Below are positions 24,202 to 32,112 of a stretch of 64,000 nt of DNA, piece after piece (the first letter of the stretch is position 1; each line of letters opens with the position of its first letter). Position numbers and translations under genes: made by a program. Source of the DNA: Cladocopium goreaui (lineage: Eukaryota > Sar > Dinophyceae > Suessiales > Symbiodiniaceae); contig CAMXCT020000813.1 of assembly GCA_947184155.2 (NCBI GenBank), positions 1 through 64,000 of the forward strand, given 5' to 3'. The notes below the pieces were generated by a model. That model was not told the origin of the DNA, did no database searches, and was given only the letters and a program-made list of their open reading frames with translations.

Positions 24202-24907
24202 AAATCACCATTTTTAATGGGAAAATCCACTATTTCTATGGCCATTTTCAATTGCTATGTTAGTTCACCAGAGGGTATATCAAAAAAATAGCATTCCTTG
24301 CTCGATGAATGCCATGATGACTTCACTGCGACGTCACTGCAAGTGATGGTAAGAAAAAAATGGGGTTCTGCAACTATCCCTTGCATTGCGTTTTATTTTA
24401 GGTTAGTGAGTGGATTATTATAAATCATTATATTATATCCATGGATGAAAAATAAAAGATTACAATCAGTGAGTGGATTATTACAATCATTATAAATGAT
24501 TCAAAACCCTCTCAACCCAGCAACCCCTGATATTTGGTCAGACCATGCAGAAAAGCTTAGCAAGTTTGGTGGTCAAATCCCAAGTCCAATTTCTTCCAAA
24601 TTTCAAAGTCAAAAGTCCGAGGTCATAGTATTTTATCATATATTTAAAATATTTATATAACTACCATTTCTGATGGTTATATGATATTATATGTATGTAT
24701 ATATATATATGCATAGGCTATATCCGATAATGTATGTATATATATATATATATACAAATTCATATGATATATATATATATAACATTACGCAGCTTTTCTG
24801 AGTCACCTGTCGCTGAATCCCCCAAGGAGGTTCGGCAGAAGATGCCTTTGGCCGACCAGCGGCGCTACGACATCTACGGTGGCGCGCGAAACGTGCCGTC
24901 GGAGTGA
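7844..24907 (+). CDS. NIT1-type nitrilase-superfamily amidase (spliced, 13-14 exons)
   Basis: Hydrolase expected to act on deaminated glutathione, the repair reaction known for NIT1-type enzymes in cytosol and mitochondria. Exons used: 7844-7865, 9159-9200, 9999-10049, 12212-12314, 13214-13261, 15936-15987, 17129-17184, 18216-18286, 19188-19289, 19950-19989, 20974-21047, 22384-22482, 23459-23497, 24827-24907. Joined, they give about 292 residues, the usual size for the family. The catalytic triad is intact: Glu in LPECF (fourth exon), Lys in RKIHLFD (across the 17184/18216 junction), Cys in CYDVRFPE (ninth exon). Also seen are [42 protein letters not shown] and the C-terminal RRYDIYGG. Splice phases agree at all junctions except the uncertain 15987/17129 one. 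Donors are GT (five), GC (three) and GA (four); acceptors are AG|G. The first two exons are tentative. No neighbouring gene shares the pathway visibly. Confidence 0.9.
7931..7994. mobile_element. MITE family A, right half
   Basis: Right-half sequence ending AAATAACCAGATGGTA; no matching left half. Confidence 0.7.
8110..8206. mobile_element. MITE family B copy
   Basis: CTGGTTGGTGGTTTGGAAC to GGTATACCACCAG. The right end is three bases shorter than usual, and a family C fragment starts a few bases later. Confidence 0.85.
8211..8275. mobile_element. family C fragment, left half
   Basis: Starts TCTGGGTAAAATTATCG with two GTGACCTCA motifs and loses similarity after GGTGAGAGAGG. Confidence 0.7.
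8814..8912. mobile_element. MITE family B copy with 13-bp flanking repeat
   Basis: Ends TTGGTTGGTGTTTTGGAAC and GGTATACCACCAG. The 13 bases before it (8801-8813) and after it (8913-8925) are the same but for one base (GAAATCATGAYAA). Confidence 0.85.
9159..9200 (+). CDS. NIT1 exon 2 candidate
   Basis: 42 bp between CCATAG| and |GTCGGG. The frame fixed by the next exon reads [13 protein letters not shown], where the family has its first beta strand. Phases join on both sides, but the sequence is poorly conserved. Confidence 0.4.
9547..9652. mobile_element. MITE family B copy
   Basis: CTGATTGGTGG...ACCAACCAG, flanked by AAAA on both sides. Confidence 0.85.
9999..10049 (+). CDS. NIT1 exon 3
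   Basis: GTTAG| then 17 codons, [17 protein letters not shown], then a GC donor. It matches the first helix of the nitrilase fold (pattern N-F-x-x-C-x-x-L-V-x-E-A). An in-frame TAG just before fixes the acceptor. Confidence 0.85.
10205..10286. mobile_element. MITE family A, left end lost
   Basis: Intact right end TATACCAGAGGGTA. It shares the unusual 5' truncation and flank with the copy at 3929-4006, so the two may be a duplicated segment rather than independent truncations. Confidence 0.75.
10430..10640. repeat. degenerate AATCATGGTTAAT-type repeats
   Basis: A stretch of irregular ATGGTTAAT/ATTAATGG steps lying in NIT1 intron 3. No coding signal. Confidence 0.6.
10915..11014. mobile_element. 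MITE family B copy with 8-bp flanking repeat
   Basis: CTGATTGGTGGTTTGGAAC to ATACCACCAACCAG. ATGAAGAT lies directly before (10907-10914) and directly after (11015-11022). Confidence 0.9.
11569..11672. mobile_element. MITE family A, full copy
   Basis: TACCCTCTGGTTATTTAAC to AAATAACCAGACGGCAA; the right terminal bases are diverged. Confidence 0.85.
11820..12110. repeat. CATA/CATC tetranucleotide tract
   Basis: Blocks of ACAT, CATC and AACAT repeats in NIT1 intron 3, ending about 100 bp before exon 4. All Met-Tyr-Val-Cys and His-Pro-Ser-Ile frames here are repeat translations. Confidence 0.95.
12212..12314 (+). CDS. NIT1 exon 4 (catalytic Glu)
   Basis: CCCAG|GGCTGT to CAGC|GAGCC. It reads [18 protein letters not shown], then a linker to ESLEGPTMQ and one base of the next codon. 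The Glu of LPECF is the general base of the triad. A GA donor is needed to keep the frame. Confidence 0.92.
12742..12871. mobile_element. inverted-repeat element related to family F
   Basis: TACTCTCTGGTAATCAAAC to GTTTGATTACCGAAGGGTA, about 130 bp with a diverged centre. Shares the TACCC..GGGTA ends but has ATCAAAC in place of AACTAAC. Confidence 0.65.
13214..13261 (+). CDS. NIT1 exon 5
   Basis: GCCAG|GATATC to GGGAG|GTGGCT. It completes Arg then reads [15 protein letters not shown], the conserved strand before the substrate loop in this family. Confidence 0.92.
13331..14873. repeat. 1.54-kb decanucleotide satellite (GTATATAGAT)n
   Basis: About 150 units of ATGTATATAG with GCATATAGAT and GGTTATAGAT variants that recur at intervals, so longer composite units have been amplified. 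It sits wholly inside NIT1 intron 5. Confidence 0.95.
14880..15935. other. rest of NIT1 intron 5
   Basis: It contains open frames of 79-86 codons near 15348-15675 on both strands. They have no recognisable motif and no splice context, so I do not call them genes. Confidence 0.5.
15936..15987 (+). CDS. NIT1 exon 6
   Basis: CAGCAG|GCTTTC, completing Gly, then [16 protein letters not shown]. It follows WLSLGG exactly as the family's GGF(Q/H)E loop. The 3' boundary is uncertain, because no GT/GC/GA donor gives phase 2 at CAGCG. Confidence 0.85.
16388..16495. mobile_element. MITE family A, full copy
   Basis: TACCCTCTGGTCAACGTTAAC to TGTTTACTAGAGGGTA, in NIT1 intron 6. Confidence 0.85.
16741..16846. 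mobile_element. MITE family B copy
   Basis: The left end is AGTTGGTGGTTTGGAAC and the right end CCACCAACCAG. CCAAAGAAG before it and CCAAAAGAAG after it look like an imperfect target duplication. Confidence 0.8.
17129..17184 (+). CDS. NIT1 exon 7
   Basis: CCCAG|GATTTT to TACA|GCACCT. It reads [18 protein letters not shown] and leaves one base that forms Arg with the next exon, giving the family's N-T-x-V..Y-R-K segment. An alternative start at 17109 (after ATCAG, adding WGRVAPR) would be in phase 0 and would suit other donors in exon 6. Confidence 0.9.
17429..17542. mobile_element. MITE family B copy
   Basis: CTGGTTGGTGATTTGGAACC to TACCACCAACCAG, 114 bp, in intron 7. Confidence 0.9.
17930..18140. 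repeat. degenerate ATCCAACATCATCCA repeats
   Basis: About a dozen irregular steps of CATCATCCAAAAATGAT-like sequence just ahead of exon 8. Confidence 0.6.
18216..18286 (+). CDS. NIT1 exon 8 (catalytic Lys)
   Basis: TTCAG|GAAAGATC to GCCGAG|GTGGGG. It reads [18 protein letters not shown] then LAGAE. The first Lys is the triad lysine of RKIHLFD. Confidence 0.94.
18788..18894. mobile_element. MITE family A, right terminus damaged
   Basis: TACCCTCTGGTAATTTAAC at left; the right side reaches GTTAGTTTAC and then loses the CAGAGGGTA end. Confidence 0.75.
19015..19120. repeat. TATA-rich simple repeat
   Basis: (TA)n with short ATAC interruptions, directly before NIT1 exon 9. Confidence 0.9.
19188..19289 (+). 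CDS. NIT1 exon 9 (catalytic Cys)
   Basis: GGTTCAG|GTGGTC. It reads [18 protein letters not shown] then [15 protein letters not shown]. The Cys of CYDVRFPE is the nucleophile. The 3' end is either 19289 (GA donor, adding Val) or 19286 (GT donor). Confidence 0.95.
19950..19989 (+). CDS. NIT1 exon 10
   Basis: GCACAG|GACATC to ACAG|GACATT. It reads [13 protein letters not shown] plus one base, the strand after the nucleophile elbow (family pattern LLxPSAFxxxTG). A GA donor. Confidence 0.93.
20444..20541. mobile_element. MITE family B copy
   Basis: CTGGTTGATGGTTTGGAAC to ACCACCAACTAG, flanked by ATGG on both sides, in intron 10. Confidence 0.85.
20974..21047 (+). CDS. NIT1 exon 11
   Basis: CCGGCAG|GTAAGG to GCGCAG|GCGGGG. 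It reads [20 protein letters not shown] then AAAQ, the highly conserved W-E-x-L-x-R-x-R-A-x-E-x-Q segment. A GC donor. Confidence 0.95.
21048..22383. other. NIT1 intron 11
   Basis: 1,336 bp with AGGCGGG at both ends. It holds a family F-like fragment near 21670 and irregular ATTAACTA repeats at 22150-22320. Confidence 0.8.
22384..22482 (+). CDS. NIT1 exon 12
   Basis: GCTAG|GCGGGA to GGACAG|GAAAAT. It reads [20 protein letters not shown] then [13 protein letters not shown]. The S-x-G-H-x-x-x-x-D-P-W-G block is a family hallmark. A GA donor. Confidence 0.95.
22620..22735. mobile_element. MITE family A, full copy
   Basis: TACCCTCTGGTAAACAATTAC to AACTGTTACCAGAGGGTA, in intron 12. Confidence 0.9.
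22827..22928. mobile_element. MITE family B copy
   Basis: CTAGTTGGTGGTTTGGAAC to CCACCAACCAG, flanked by TATA on both sides. Confidence 0.9.
23050..23170. mobile_element. inverted-repeat element family F copy
   Basis: TACCCTTTGGTAATCAAAC at left and CCAGCCACGTTTGATGAC at right. The right terminus is poorly kept. Confidence 0.55.
23459..23497 (+). CDS. NIT1 exon 13
   Basis: GGTTCAG|GTTCTG to GTGAAG|GTGGTG. It reads [13 protein letters not shown], the family's late V-L-A-E-x-D strand. Reading on into the intron stays open for 30 codons to a TAA at 23588. Confidence 0.9.
23630..23688. mobile_element. MITE family B, right half
   Basis: Starts at CCTTCCCATTGACGAACTC and ends CCACCAACCAG. No left half. 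Confidence 0.75.
24170..24277. mobile_element. MITE family A, full copy
   Basis: TACCCTCTGGTAAACTAAC to TAGTTCACCAGAGGGTA, in intron 13. Very close to the family consensus. Confidence 0.92.
24300..24425. mobile_element. family C, diverged
   Basis: Keeps GACTTCACTGCGACGTCACTG and TTAGGTTAGTGAG but neither terminal repeat is clean. Confidence 0.5.
24827..24907 (+). CDS. NIT1 exon 14 (C-terminus and stop)
   Basis: CCCAAG|GAGGTT, reading [20 protein letters not shown] then RNVPSE and TGA at 24905. V-R-x-K-M-P and RRYD-YGG match the family's C-terminal segment. Confidence 0.95.
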   Translation, partial: EVRQKMPLADQRRYDIYGGARNVPSE

Positions 24908-24992
24908 ACGGAGTGAACGAAACGCGCGCGGGCGCAGCTGGAGTCGCTGCATGTCTTTTTGGATTTTAACATCTCACCAGCCAAGTTGAATA

Positions 24993-25101
24993 TACCCTCT
25001 GGTAAATTAACAGTTTGACCCTGAAAATAACCAATTTTTAATGGAAACTAGTCTTCCAACCCCGACAACTGGCAGGGTCTATGTTAATTTACTGTAGGGT
25101 A
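24993..25101. mobile_element. MITE subfamily A2
   Basis: TACCCTCTGGTAAATTAAC to TTAATTTACTGTAGGGTA with an inner GACCCTGAAAATAACC and GGCAGGGTC pair in place of the usual centre. Relatives are at 30739-30848 and 40213-40322. Confidence 0.85.
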
Positions 25102-25374
25102 ATGATGGATTTAATGATGGGATTTTGGATCATTGGGAAACCACCAAATATATAGATGTACCAAAATTGCTTTAATGGGAAGAATCAACTCATTAATGAA
25201 ACTTTTGATGTATAACATCATTAACATAATAATGATAATAACTGTTGATTGATTAAGTACTGTACTGAAAATTATGATATACCTTTGTAATGGGATTATC
25301 CCATTGATTAAGCATTGATAATAGTATTAAGGACAATTACTCTTCATTAATCCCATGATAATACTATTGATAAT

Positions 25375-25487
25375 CTGGTTGGTGGTTTGGAACATCTTTT
25401 ATGACTTTCCATATATTGGGAATGGAAAAATAATCCCAACTGACGAGTTGTCATATTGTTCAGAGGGGTAGGTCAACCACCAACCAG
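25375..25487. mobile_element. MITE family B copy, target site hit by family A
   Basis: CTGGTTGGTGGTTTGGAAC to ACCACCAACCAG. TAAT lies before it; after it TA is followed at once by family A, and beyond that element comes AT, so TAAT is restored when A is removed. Confidence 0.9.
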
Positions 25488-25592
25488 TACCCTCTGGTAA
25501 ACTAACATAACTATGGAAAATCACCATGTTTAATGTGAAAATCCACTATAAATGGTCATTTTCAATAGCTATGTTAATATTACCAGAGGGTA
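25488..25592. mobile_element. MITE family A, inserted beside family B
   Basis: TACCCTCTGGTAAACTAAC to ATATTACCAGAGGGTA. Its first TA is part of the family B flanking duplication, so it is the younger insertion. Confidence 0.92.
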
Positions 25593-25687
25593 ATACTTTT
25601 GTACTCAACTTGGGATTCTCAACTTGGGATCATCCCAGCAGTCGATGTATGATGAATCTCGGTGTCAAAGATCAGAAGTCATAGGGC

Positions 25688-25791
25688 TACCCTCTGGTAA
25701 TTTAACATAGCTATTGAAAATGGCCATTTATAGTGGATTTACCCATTAAAAATAGTGATTTTCCATAGCTATGTTAATTTACCAGAGGGTA
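25688..25791. mobile_element. MITE family A, full copy
   Basis: TACCCTCTGGTAATTTAAC to TTAATTTACCAGAGGGTA, 104 bp, nearly perfect palindrome. Confidence 0.92.
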
Positions 25792-26466
25792 GCCCCAAAT
25801 CATCCAAGTCATTACACCATCTTAGTATTGAAACCCAGGGTAAGGTTACCTCAATTTGTTCAAGGAAACCCCCATATATCTACAGTCAATGGACTTCATA
25901 CACTGCGGGGCAGCACCTTGTAGGAGGTTGACCGGGTTGACCATCCAAGAGTCTGGAGTTGAGCTGCAAATAGATTTCATCAGTTAAAATGCGGCAAACT
26001 TGGAGATGTTTGTTGAACATTGTTGAACAACATGTTTGTCTTAAAGCAGTCACATATATATATATATATAGCTTCAAGTTTTAGGAATTCGGCAGTAGTG
26101 AACCATCGAACTTTGGGGGTAGCATCTCTCGATTGAGTGGAACATGCAGTGATTGAATTTTGAGATGAAACGACACTTCAGTATCCAGAAAACTCACGTC
26201 TTGATCCCGTCGTTTCCAGTAAGTCCGCTTCGAGGGGTTTCAGAAGCGATTCGAGAGATAACTTGTGACACGGACTCTGGGAAGATACCAAGTACAAAAT
26301 TTGGGTTTGTGCCACCGCTGTCATTGTACTGTTTGGCTCCAATACAGCTTATCTCGTCGACGTGCAACGTAAGCGTCGTTTTGCCGCTGGGCATGAAGTG
26401 TGGTAAAGTGTTTGGGGGAGGGCAGTGATGGGATGTTAATCCTTTGGTTGGTGGTTTAAAATATGT

Positions 26467-26572
26467 TACCCTCTGGATTTAACATAGCTATTGAACATTG
26501 CCATAGAAATAGTTGATTTATCCATTAAACATGGTGATTTTCCATAGTAACCTGTTAGTTTGCCAGAGGATA
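26467..26572. mobile_element. MITE family A, full copy
   Basis: TACCCTCTGGATTTAAC to AGTTTGCCAGAGGATA. A family B left-end fragment (TTGGTTGGTGGTTTAAAAT) precedes it. Confidence 0.85.
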
Positions 26573-26839
26573 ACCATCATATATCCCATTGAATCCCATT
26601 AAAACACCATAAATATCCAATCAAATCCCTATTTATAAAGAGGATAATGATAATGGCTCAAGTTTACTAGGGTAATGTTCAACCATATCATTTTTGGGAT
26701 GATGCTCAGGCAAGAGAGATAGCCCAGCACCCCGGTGGGCTGCTTGTAACTGGGGAACATCAAAAGAGCCCAGTTTCTTGTTGAATTTCCTGGTTTTCTT
26801 CATGCAAATTACAGGTAAATCTCCACTCTTGTTTTGGTT

Positions 26840-26945
26840 TACCCTCTGGTAAACTAACATAACTATGGAAAATCACCATTTTCAATGGGAAAATCCACTA
26901 TAAATCACCATTTTCAATAGCTATGTCACAAATTACCAGAGGGTA
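26840..26945. mobile_element. MITE family A, full copy
   Basis: TACCCTCTGGTAAACTAAC to ACAAATTACCAGAGGGTA, 106 bp. Confidence 0.92.
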
Positions 26946-27158
26946 CCCCAATGTTGTCCCCATTCCCCATTCTTGTTGTTTTAATCGTCCATCTGTCGAA
27001 ATCCTATAATTTTTCAGGCAGAATTTCAGGAAGATTTGGATGTGCAAAAGCTCGTTAAACAGAAGAATTGATGAAGACCAAAAAAATGACCAAATAACAT
27101 CACTCACCAGTCTAGGCTCAGATATATCATGACATAATGTTCCAGTTGCATCCAAATA

Positions 27159-27273
27159 TCTGGGTAAATTATAACGACCTCACTACGACCTCACTGGAAA
27201 TCATGGTTAGGAAGGGAAATCATCCCCAAATGGCCTTAATTCAGGTTAGTGAATTATTATAATTTACCCAGAA
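27159..27273. mobile_element. inverted-repeat element family C, full copy
   Basis: TCTGGGTAAATTATAACG to ATAATTTACCCAGA. Taking CTGGGT/ACCCAG as the ends, AAATAT flanks it on both sides. Confidence 0.88.
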
Positions 27274-28068
27274 ATATCATCCGAAGAGTGAATACCACTG
27301 ATACTGATACAATTTTCTTCAGAGTTGAAGGTCCTAGATGCTGCTTCTATATGGAGGTGTCCTAAGATAGGCTCAAAAATCCCCCCCAAATCCTGCACTT
27401 TGATAGGTTTTTTCACTCTAAATCATCCATTCTGGTGATTTTGCTGTACCCACATGTTCGAAAACGCCCATTTTCGGAGCACCCAATTGGATGAAACGCC
27501 AAGGCACTAGACGAACGCACAGGGTTCTTTGGTTATCACACAGCACCACAGGTTCGTCGCCCGACAGGGCGGCCAAACGGGGATGTTGAAAAGCGGGCTT
27601 CAGCGGCTGGTCATGCAATGAAGTGAACTACATAAGGTTAACTATATAGATTGACGTCATTATATGTCAACCATATTCATATAATTCACTGTCATATTGT
27701 ATATATATATATACATGTTATATAATGGTTTTGATATGTTTTGATAAAACAAATTGGGTGTCGTATGTTTTTTTCTCATCAAAACATTGGGGGGGTTCAG
27801 GAGCAAAAAAAAGGGGATTCAACATGATTCAAACATCAAAGATCACAAGCCTTTACCTTCCAAACAAGGCTATGAATCATGCAACAAGGTCACAGAAATC
27901 ACAGCCTTTGGCAGGGCTTCATAGCCCCCCCTAGCAGTTTAGCATGAATTCACTTGCCGCCAGCGCTGAATCTAACATGTCTTAACCTATAGATTTTTCC
28001 ATATAAAATCCAACTGATATTGAATATATATATATATATGTATGTGTATATATATATATATATATTAC

Positions 28069-28171
28069 TGGTTGGTGTTTTGGAACATTTTGTTTTTCCA
28101 TATATTGGGAATGTCATCATCCCAACTGACGAAGTCATATTTTTCAGAGGGGTAGGTATACCACCAACCAG
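28069..28171. mobile_element. MITE family B copy
   Basis: CTGGTTGGTGTTTTGGAAC to ATACCACCAACCAG, set in TATATA repeat. Confidence 0.9.
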
Positions 28172-28229
28172 AGTATTATGAATATGATTATGAGATTATA
28201 TAGATGATTATATAGAAGGGTATTCCAGC

Positions 28230-28460
28230 TGATGATATAGATGTACTGATATGTATATACTGTATATATATATATATACTATGTAGACATGTTTCCTCAA
28301 AGAAACTGTAATTATCTTCAGAATGTGTTGGGTCCTGATATGATATGATATAATATAGGACTTATATAATATTGTATAATATAATATTATATTATATAAT
28401 ATGATATAGTATGATATAGTATAATATATAATGTAATATTATACTATTATAATATAATAT
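28230..28460. repeat. AT-rich simple repeats
   Basis: TATA, ATAATATT and ATGATATAGT runs with no gene. Confidence 0.85.
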
Positions 28461-28507
28461 GCACTGGATGGTTAGCAGGGCTGTGGCATAATGTTCCCCA
28501 TTTCCAT

Positions 28508-28570
28508 ATGTCGACCTCAGTCCATCCGCTTCGCTTCAGTCGAGCGGGAGTTTTCATACCTTTTTGGGCG
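28508..28570 (+). CDS. candidate first exon, unrecognised gene
   Basis: An ATG in a locally GC-rich island starts MSTSVHPLRFSRAGVFIPFW then Ala, with a possible GC donor at 28571. Phase 0 suits the exon at 30987. The frame would otherwise stop five codons later. Tentative. Confidence 0.3.
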
Positions 28571-29911
28571 GCGAAATCTTCGACATGAAATCATGAAACA
28601 AAAGAATTATAGAAACTACATCAAATATCAACAAATTACAATAAATTACATGTACAATATATATATATATATAAAATATACTGTATACAATATACTATAT
28701 ATATATATCTCTTTCTGAAATCCCATTTTGGGTCCATGTAAATTGCCCTTTGAGCCATCGTAGCTGGCAGGACGTGATGGAGTCAGTCCTTCAGGACGGA
28801 ACTGGATTGATTTAGGGGAAAACTTACGGGAATCCCCATATTTCAGTGGGAAAATCTATGGTTTATTGAAGATTTTTCCTTTGTTCCAATCCATTCAGAT
28901 ATCCGGTTCCAACATGTCAAATCACAGGTAGAAACTATTTTGTTGGGTCAAAAATCTGCGATTTCGTTTAGCCCTTAATGGGGAAACAACCATCTTGAAA
29001 GGGGGATATATAGCCATTGGGCCATGACTGTGATAAAACCAAAACCGTAACTGATTTCAATGGTATCTATAATCTATACATTCAATCTGACTATACCCTA
29101 GGGATCAATGATCCCCATTGTGCAGTTTCAAAACCACTGTTCATGCTTATATTATCTTTTAATGGGATACTACTGCCAACCCAAAATGTGGGTCTCCCGG
29201 TGATGTGAGCGTTGCTTTTTGTGCACTTCATGAAGCCCACCGTGTAGATCATGTCAAAAGATGTTCAAAACGACATCCATTGCTAATGATGACTGGCCAG
29301 GATTTGGTCCATTTTGGTTCCAAAGGACCCCATGTTTCCCTGGTTTGCGGCAACCTGTACAAGATGGTTCCCCCAAAACGCGATATCTCTTTGTTTTTGA
29401 AACCCATCTAACTATTGTATAGTTATTGCATCACCATATAAACCCAACAACTAACCTAGAAGGTGGTGCCCCCGAAGTTAGGTTTGTTGGTTTATAGACC
29501 ATAGCAACTAGTTCGATATATCTGCCATAAACCCTAGCTCTTGGATGCTCTTGGAGTTATGAACCAATTTCTCTCCCATCAAGCATAGAAGAAAAAACAC
29601 TAAGACATAGGATCAGCATATGGCTATGGATCAATACCTATAGATACAGTTTATTAGGGGGTTATTCACATCCATAAATCCCAGCTATTTTGATGTGAAC
29701 TACAGGGGTACTATTGGTTTTGACCCATTCCCATATGGTCAAATCATCACTTTCCCATATTTTTCCTATAGAAAAGTCCCATGTTCTTGGTGAAGGAGTC
29801 GCTTCCTGCTGGTCGATCTGGTCGATGGGTTACTTGATTTGCAACAAATCCACGAAATCGAATGGCGGTTTTTTGAATGGGAAACATATGGAACATATAT
29901 ATATATATATA

Positions 29912-30023
29912 CTGGTTGGTGGTTTGGAACCATGGAATTTTATATTTTTCCATATATTGGGAATGTCATCATCCCAACTGACGAACTCATATTTTTCAGA
30001 GGGGTAGGTATTCCACCAACCAG
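29912..30023. mobile_element. MITE family B copy
   Basis: CTGGTTGGTGGTTTGGAACC to TTCCACCAACCAG, inserted in a (TA)n run. Confidence 0.9.
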
Positions 30024-30738
30024 TATATATGGGACATCCACTGGAAATGGATGTTTTTTTTGGGGGAATCATCGAGCTGGAGGGACTTTCCAGCCACGTT
30101 TGAAGCAACCGGAGGGGACATCTTTGACATGTGGGGTTGCTTCAAGTTGACTTTTTGGGCGCCTAAAGGCGCCTAGAGAAAACCACATGTTTAGGTTGAC
30201 TCTTCTAAAACCTGCGGTTGGCAAACCCTTGAGGTGCAATCATGTGTTGTTTGATGGTCTTTGGTGTTTTTTTTTTTAGTGTTATGTATGTGGGTTTACT
30301 TGGTCTTTCATGGTTTTGAGTATAGCTGCTGGCAACAAACTAAGTAAAGCTACAAGAAACCGAAACCAGGTGGGACCGGCAACAGCCGCAGCGTGTTTTC
30401 AATTGCTTGGTCAGCAGCATTTCAGATCCGAAAACGCTGTGTTGTTTCACGTTTTTTTCATTGGTGTTCTTCGTTTTGGGTGGGTTTCGAGGTGGCGGTT
30501 TCAATTTTTGAAGGCATTGGTTGACCCAGTCTCTTTTGAAACAACACCCAGTTGGCCAATGAATGATCGCACAGACAAAATAAACAATCTTAAGCCAGTG
30601 TTTCACAATAAAAACGCTACCATCAATCACGAATCCATCATTTCCAGCATGTAAGTTGCTTGGCAACTATGCATCCATCCATTCCATTCCTTAACATAAA
30701 AATCACTAATTCAATGTTCAAAAACATTAATCACTATA

Positions 30739-30848
30739 TACCCTCTGAAAAAATAACATCGACCCTGAAAATAACTCATTTCTGAGTGGGTTCACTCATC
30801 TTCCAACCCCCATTTGCCAGGCTCGAACTGTTAATTTACTGGAATGTA
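30739..30848. mobile_element. MITE subfamily A2
   Basis: TACCCTCTGAAAAAATAAC to TTAATTTACTGGAATGTA with inner GACCCTGAAAATAAC. Shares its last TA with the family A copy that follows. Confidence 0.8.
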
Positions 30849-30954
30849 CCCTCTGGTAAACGTTTACAGAACTATGGAAAATCCCCATTTTCAATGGGAA
30901 AATCCACTATAAATGGTCATTTTCAATAGCTATGTTTGACATAACCAGAGGGTA
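30847..30954. mobile_element. MITE family A, full copy
   Basis: TACCCTCTGGTAAACGTTTAC to GACATAACCAGAGGGTA, directly abutting the A2 element through a shared TA. Confidence 0.9.
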
Positions 30955-30986
30955 ATTTCCATCCATCCATCCATCCATCCATCGAG

Positions 30987-31056
30987 GTCCTGCGGAATAC
31001 CTTCATGGAACTGGTGGAGGATGGCTCCCCCATCGGTGGTTTCTTGGACGACCTTG
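30987..31056 (+). CDS. exon of an unrecognised plus-strand gene
   Basis: ATCGAG|GTCCTG, reading VLRNTFMELVEDGSPIGGF then LDDL and one base, with a GA donor at 31057. Strong codon-like composition in AT-rich surroundings and a proper AG|G acceptor. I do not recognise the family. The one-base phase fits the exon at 33235. Confidence 0.5.
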
Positions 31057-31470
31057 GACCATCAACGGGAAAAAAAACACGTGACACATCTGGGAAGAGA
31101 ATGGAAATTCCTGGGGAATATATGGGATATATATAATATACAAGTATATAATTCTATTATACAATACACACATATATATATATATAATTATTATATATAT
31201 ATATATATGTATAATTATATTATATTATATATAGGCCAACTTCATTTGATTGTTTTGTTTTCCATGAAATGATGGGCACTTAAACGACAAACATGAGGAT
31301 TTCCCTTGCTGGAAAATCACCTAACATGCGGATTTTATGGGATATATAACCGACTAAAAATATGGTGTTCGATATACACAGTGTTCGGCACACCAAAAAC
31401 TCGCTTCACGGCTTCAAATGATTGTTACATTTGGTCGAACATCAGAAACCGTGGTCATTTGTGTAGTTGA

Positions 31471-31577
31471 TACCCTCTGGTAAACGTTTACATATCTCTG
31501 GAAAATCAACCCATTTTTAATAGGTAAATCAATGAACTTTCGCCATGTTCCAGTTCGCAAAGTGTTTACCAGAGGCA
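31471..31577. mobile_element. MITE family A copy
   Basis: TACCCTCTGGTAAACGTTTAC at left; the right end GTGTTTACCAGAGGCAG has lost the final bases. Confidence 0.8.
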
Positions 31578-32009
31578 GGTGACGGAGGCTTCATGAAACC
31601 GTGATGGTCACCCAGCTGAGATAAAACTGATCTGAATCCATCCGGGAGCCTGGGATAAAACTGTCAGGCTAAATGGTGAAGCAACCAGTCTGACGTTCCG
31701 AAAGATTTCGATATATTATTTTTTTGGGGGGTATTCATACGGCGTACGGGTATTCTATCTTTGCCTGACTATAAGAGTAATATTCTATCTATTAGGTTTT
31801 CACTAGAAAGATGTGCGTTTTAGAGTCATGATCGATCCCGTTTGAATGGAAAGAACATGTCCAGTTTTTGAGTCAAGACTCTGCCTGAGCCTTGGTGTGG
31901 TGGCTACGATCGTTTCAGGATCATGTTTTAACATGTTGATCGGAGAATAGACTGGCTGGTTGCTGCAAAAAGTTTTTTTTTTCCTTTAGGGTATCCAAAA
32001 TTAGCACTG

Positions 32010-32112
32010 TACCCTCTGGTAAACTAACATAACTATGGAAAATCACTATTTTTAATGGAAAATCAACTATAAATGACCATTTTCAATAGCTATGTTAAAT
32101 TACCAGAGGGTA
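32010..32112. mobile_element. MITE family A, full copy
   Basis: TACCCTCTGGTAAACTAAC to TTAAATTACCAGAGGGTA. Confidence 0.92.

Larger units (their letters stand above)
24908..28507. other. spacer downstream of NIT1
   Basis: Mostly MITEs of families A, B and C and AT repeats. Open frames at 26194-26394 and 27418-27618 (both minus) look faintly protein-like but have no recognised motif or splice context. Confidence 0.5.

Noticed and set aside
26194-26394. Minus frame MPSGKTTLTLHVDEISC as a ubiquitin-like protein
   Set aside because: Only a few residues recall the fold; no splice context; not recognised with any confidence.
27418-27618. Minus frame containing LAALSGDEPVVLCDNQRT
   Set aside because: Protein-like, but it is an isolated minus-strand fragment without clear splice sites and against the local gene direction.
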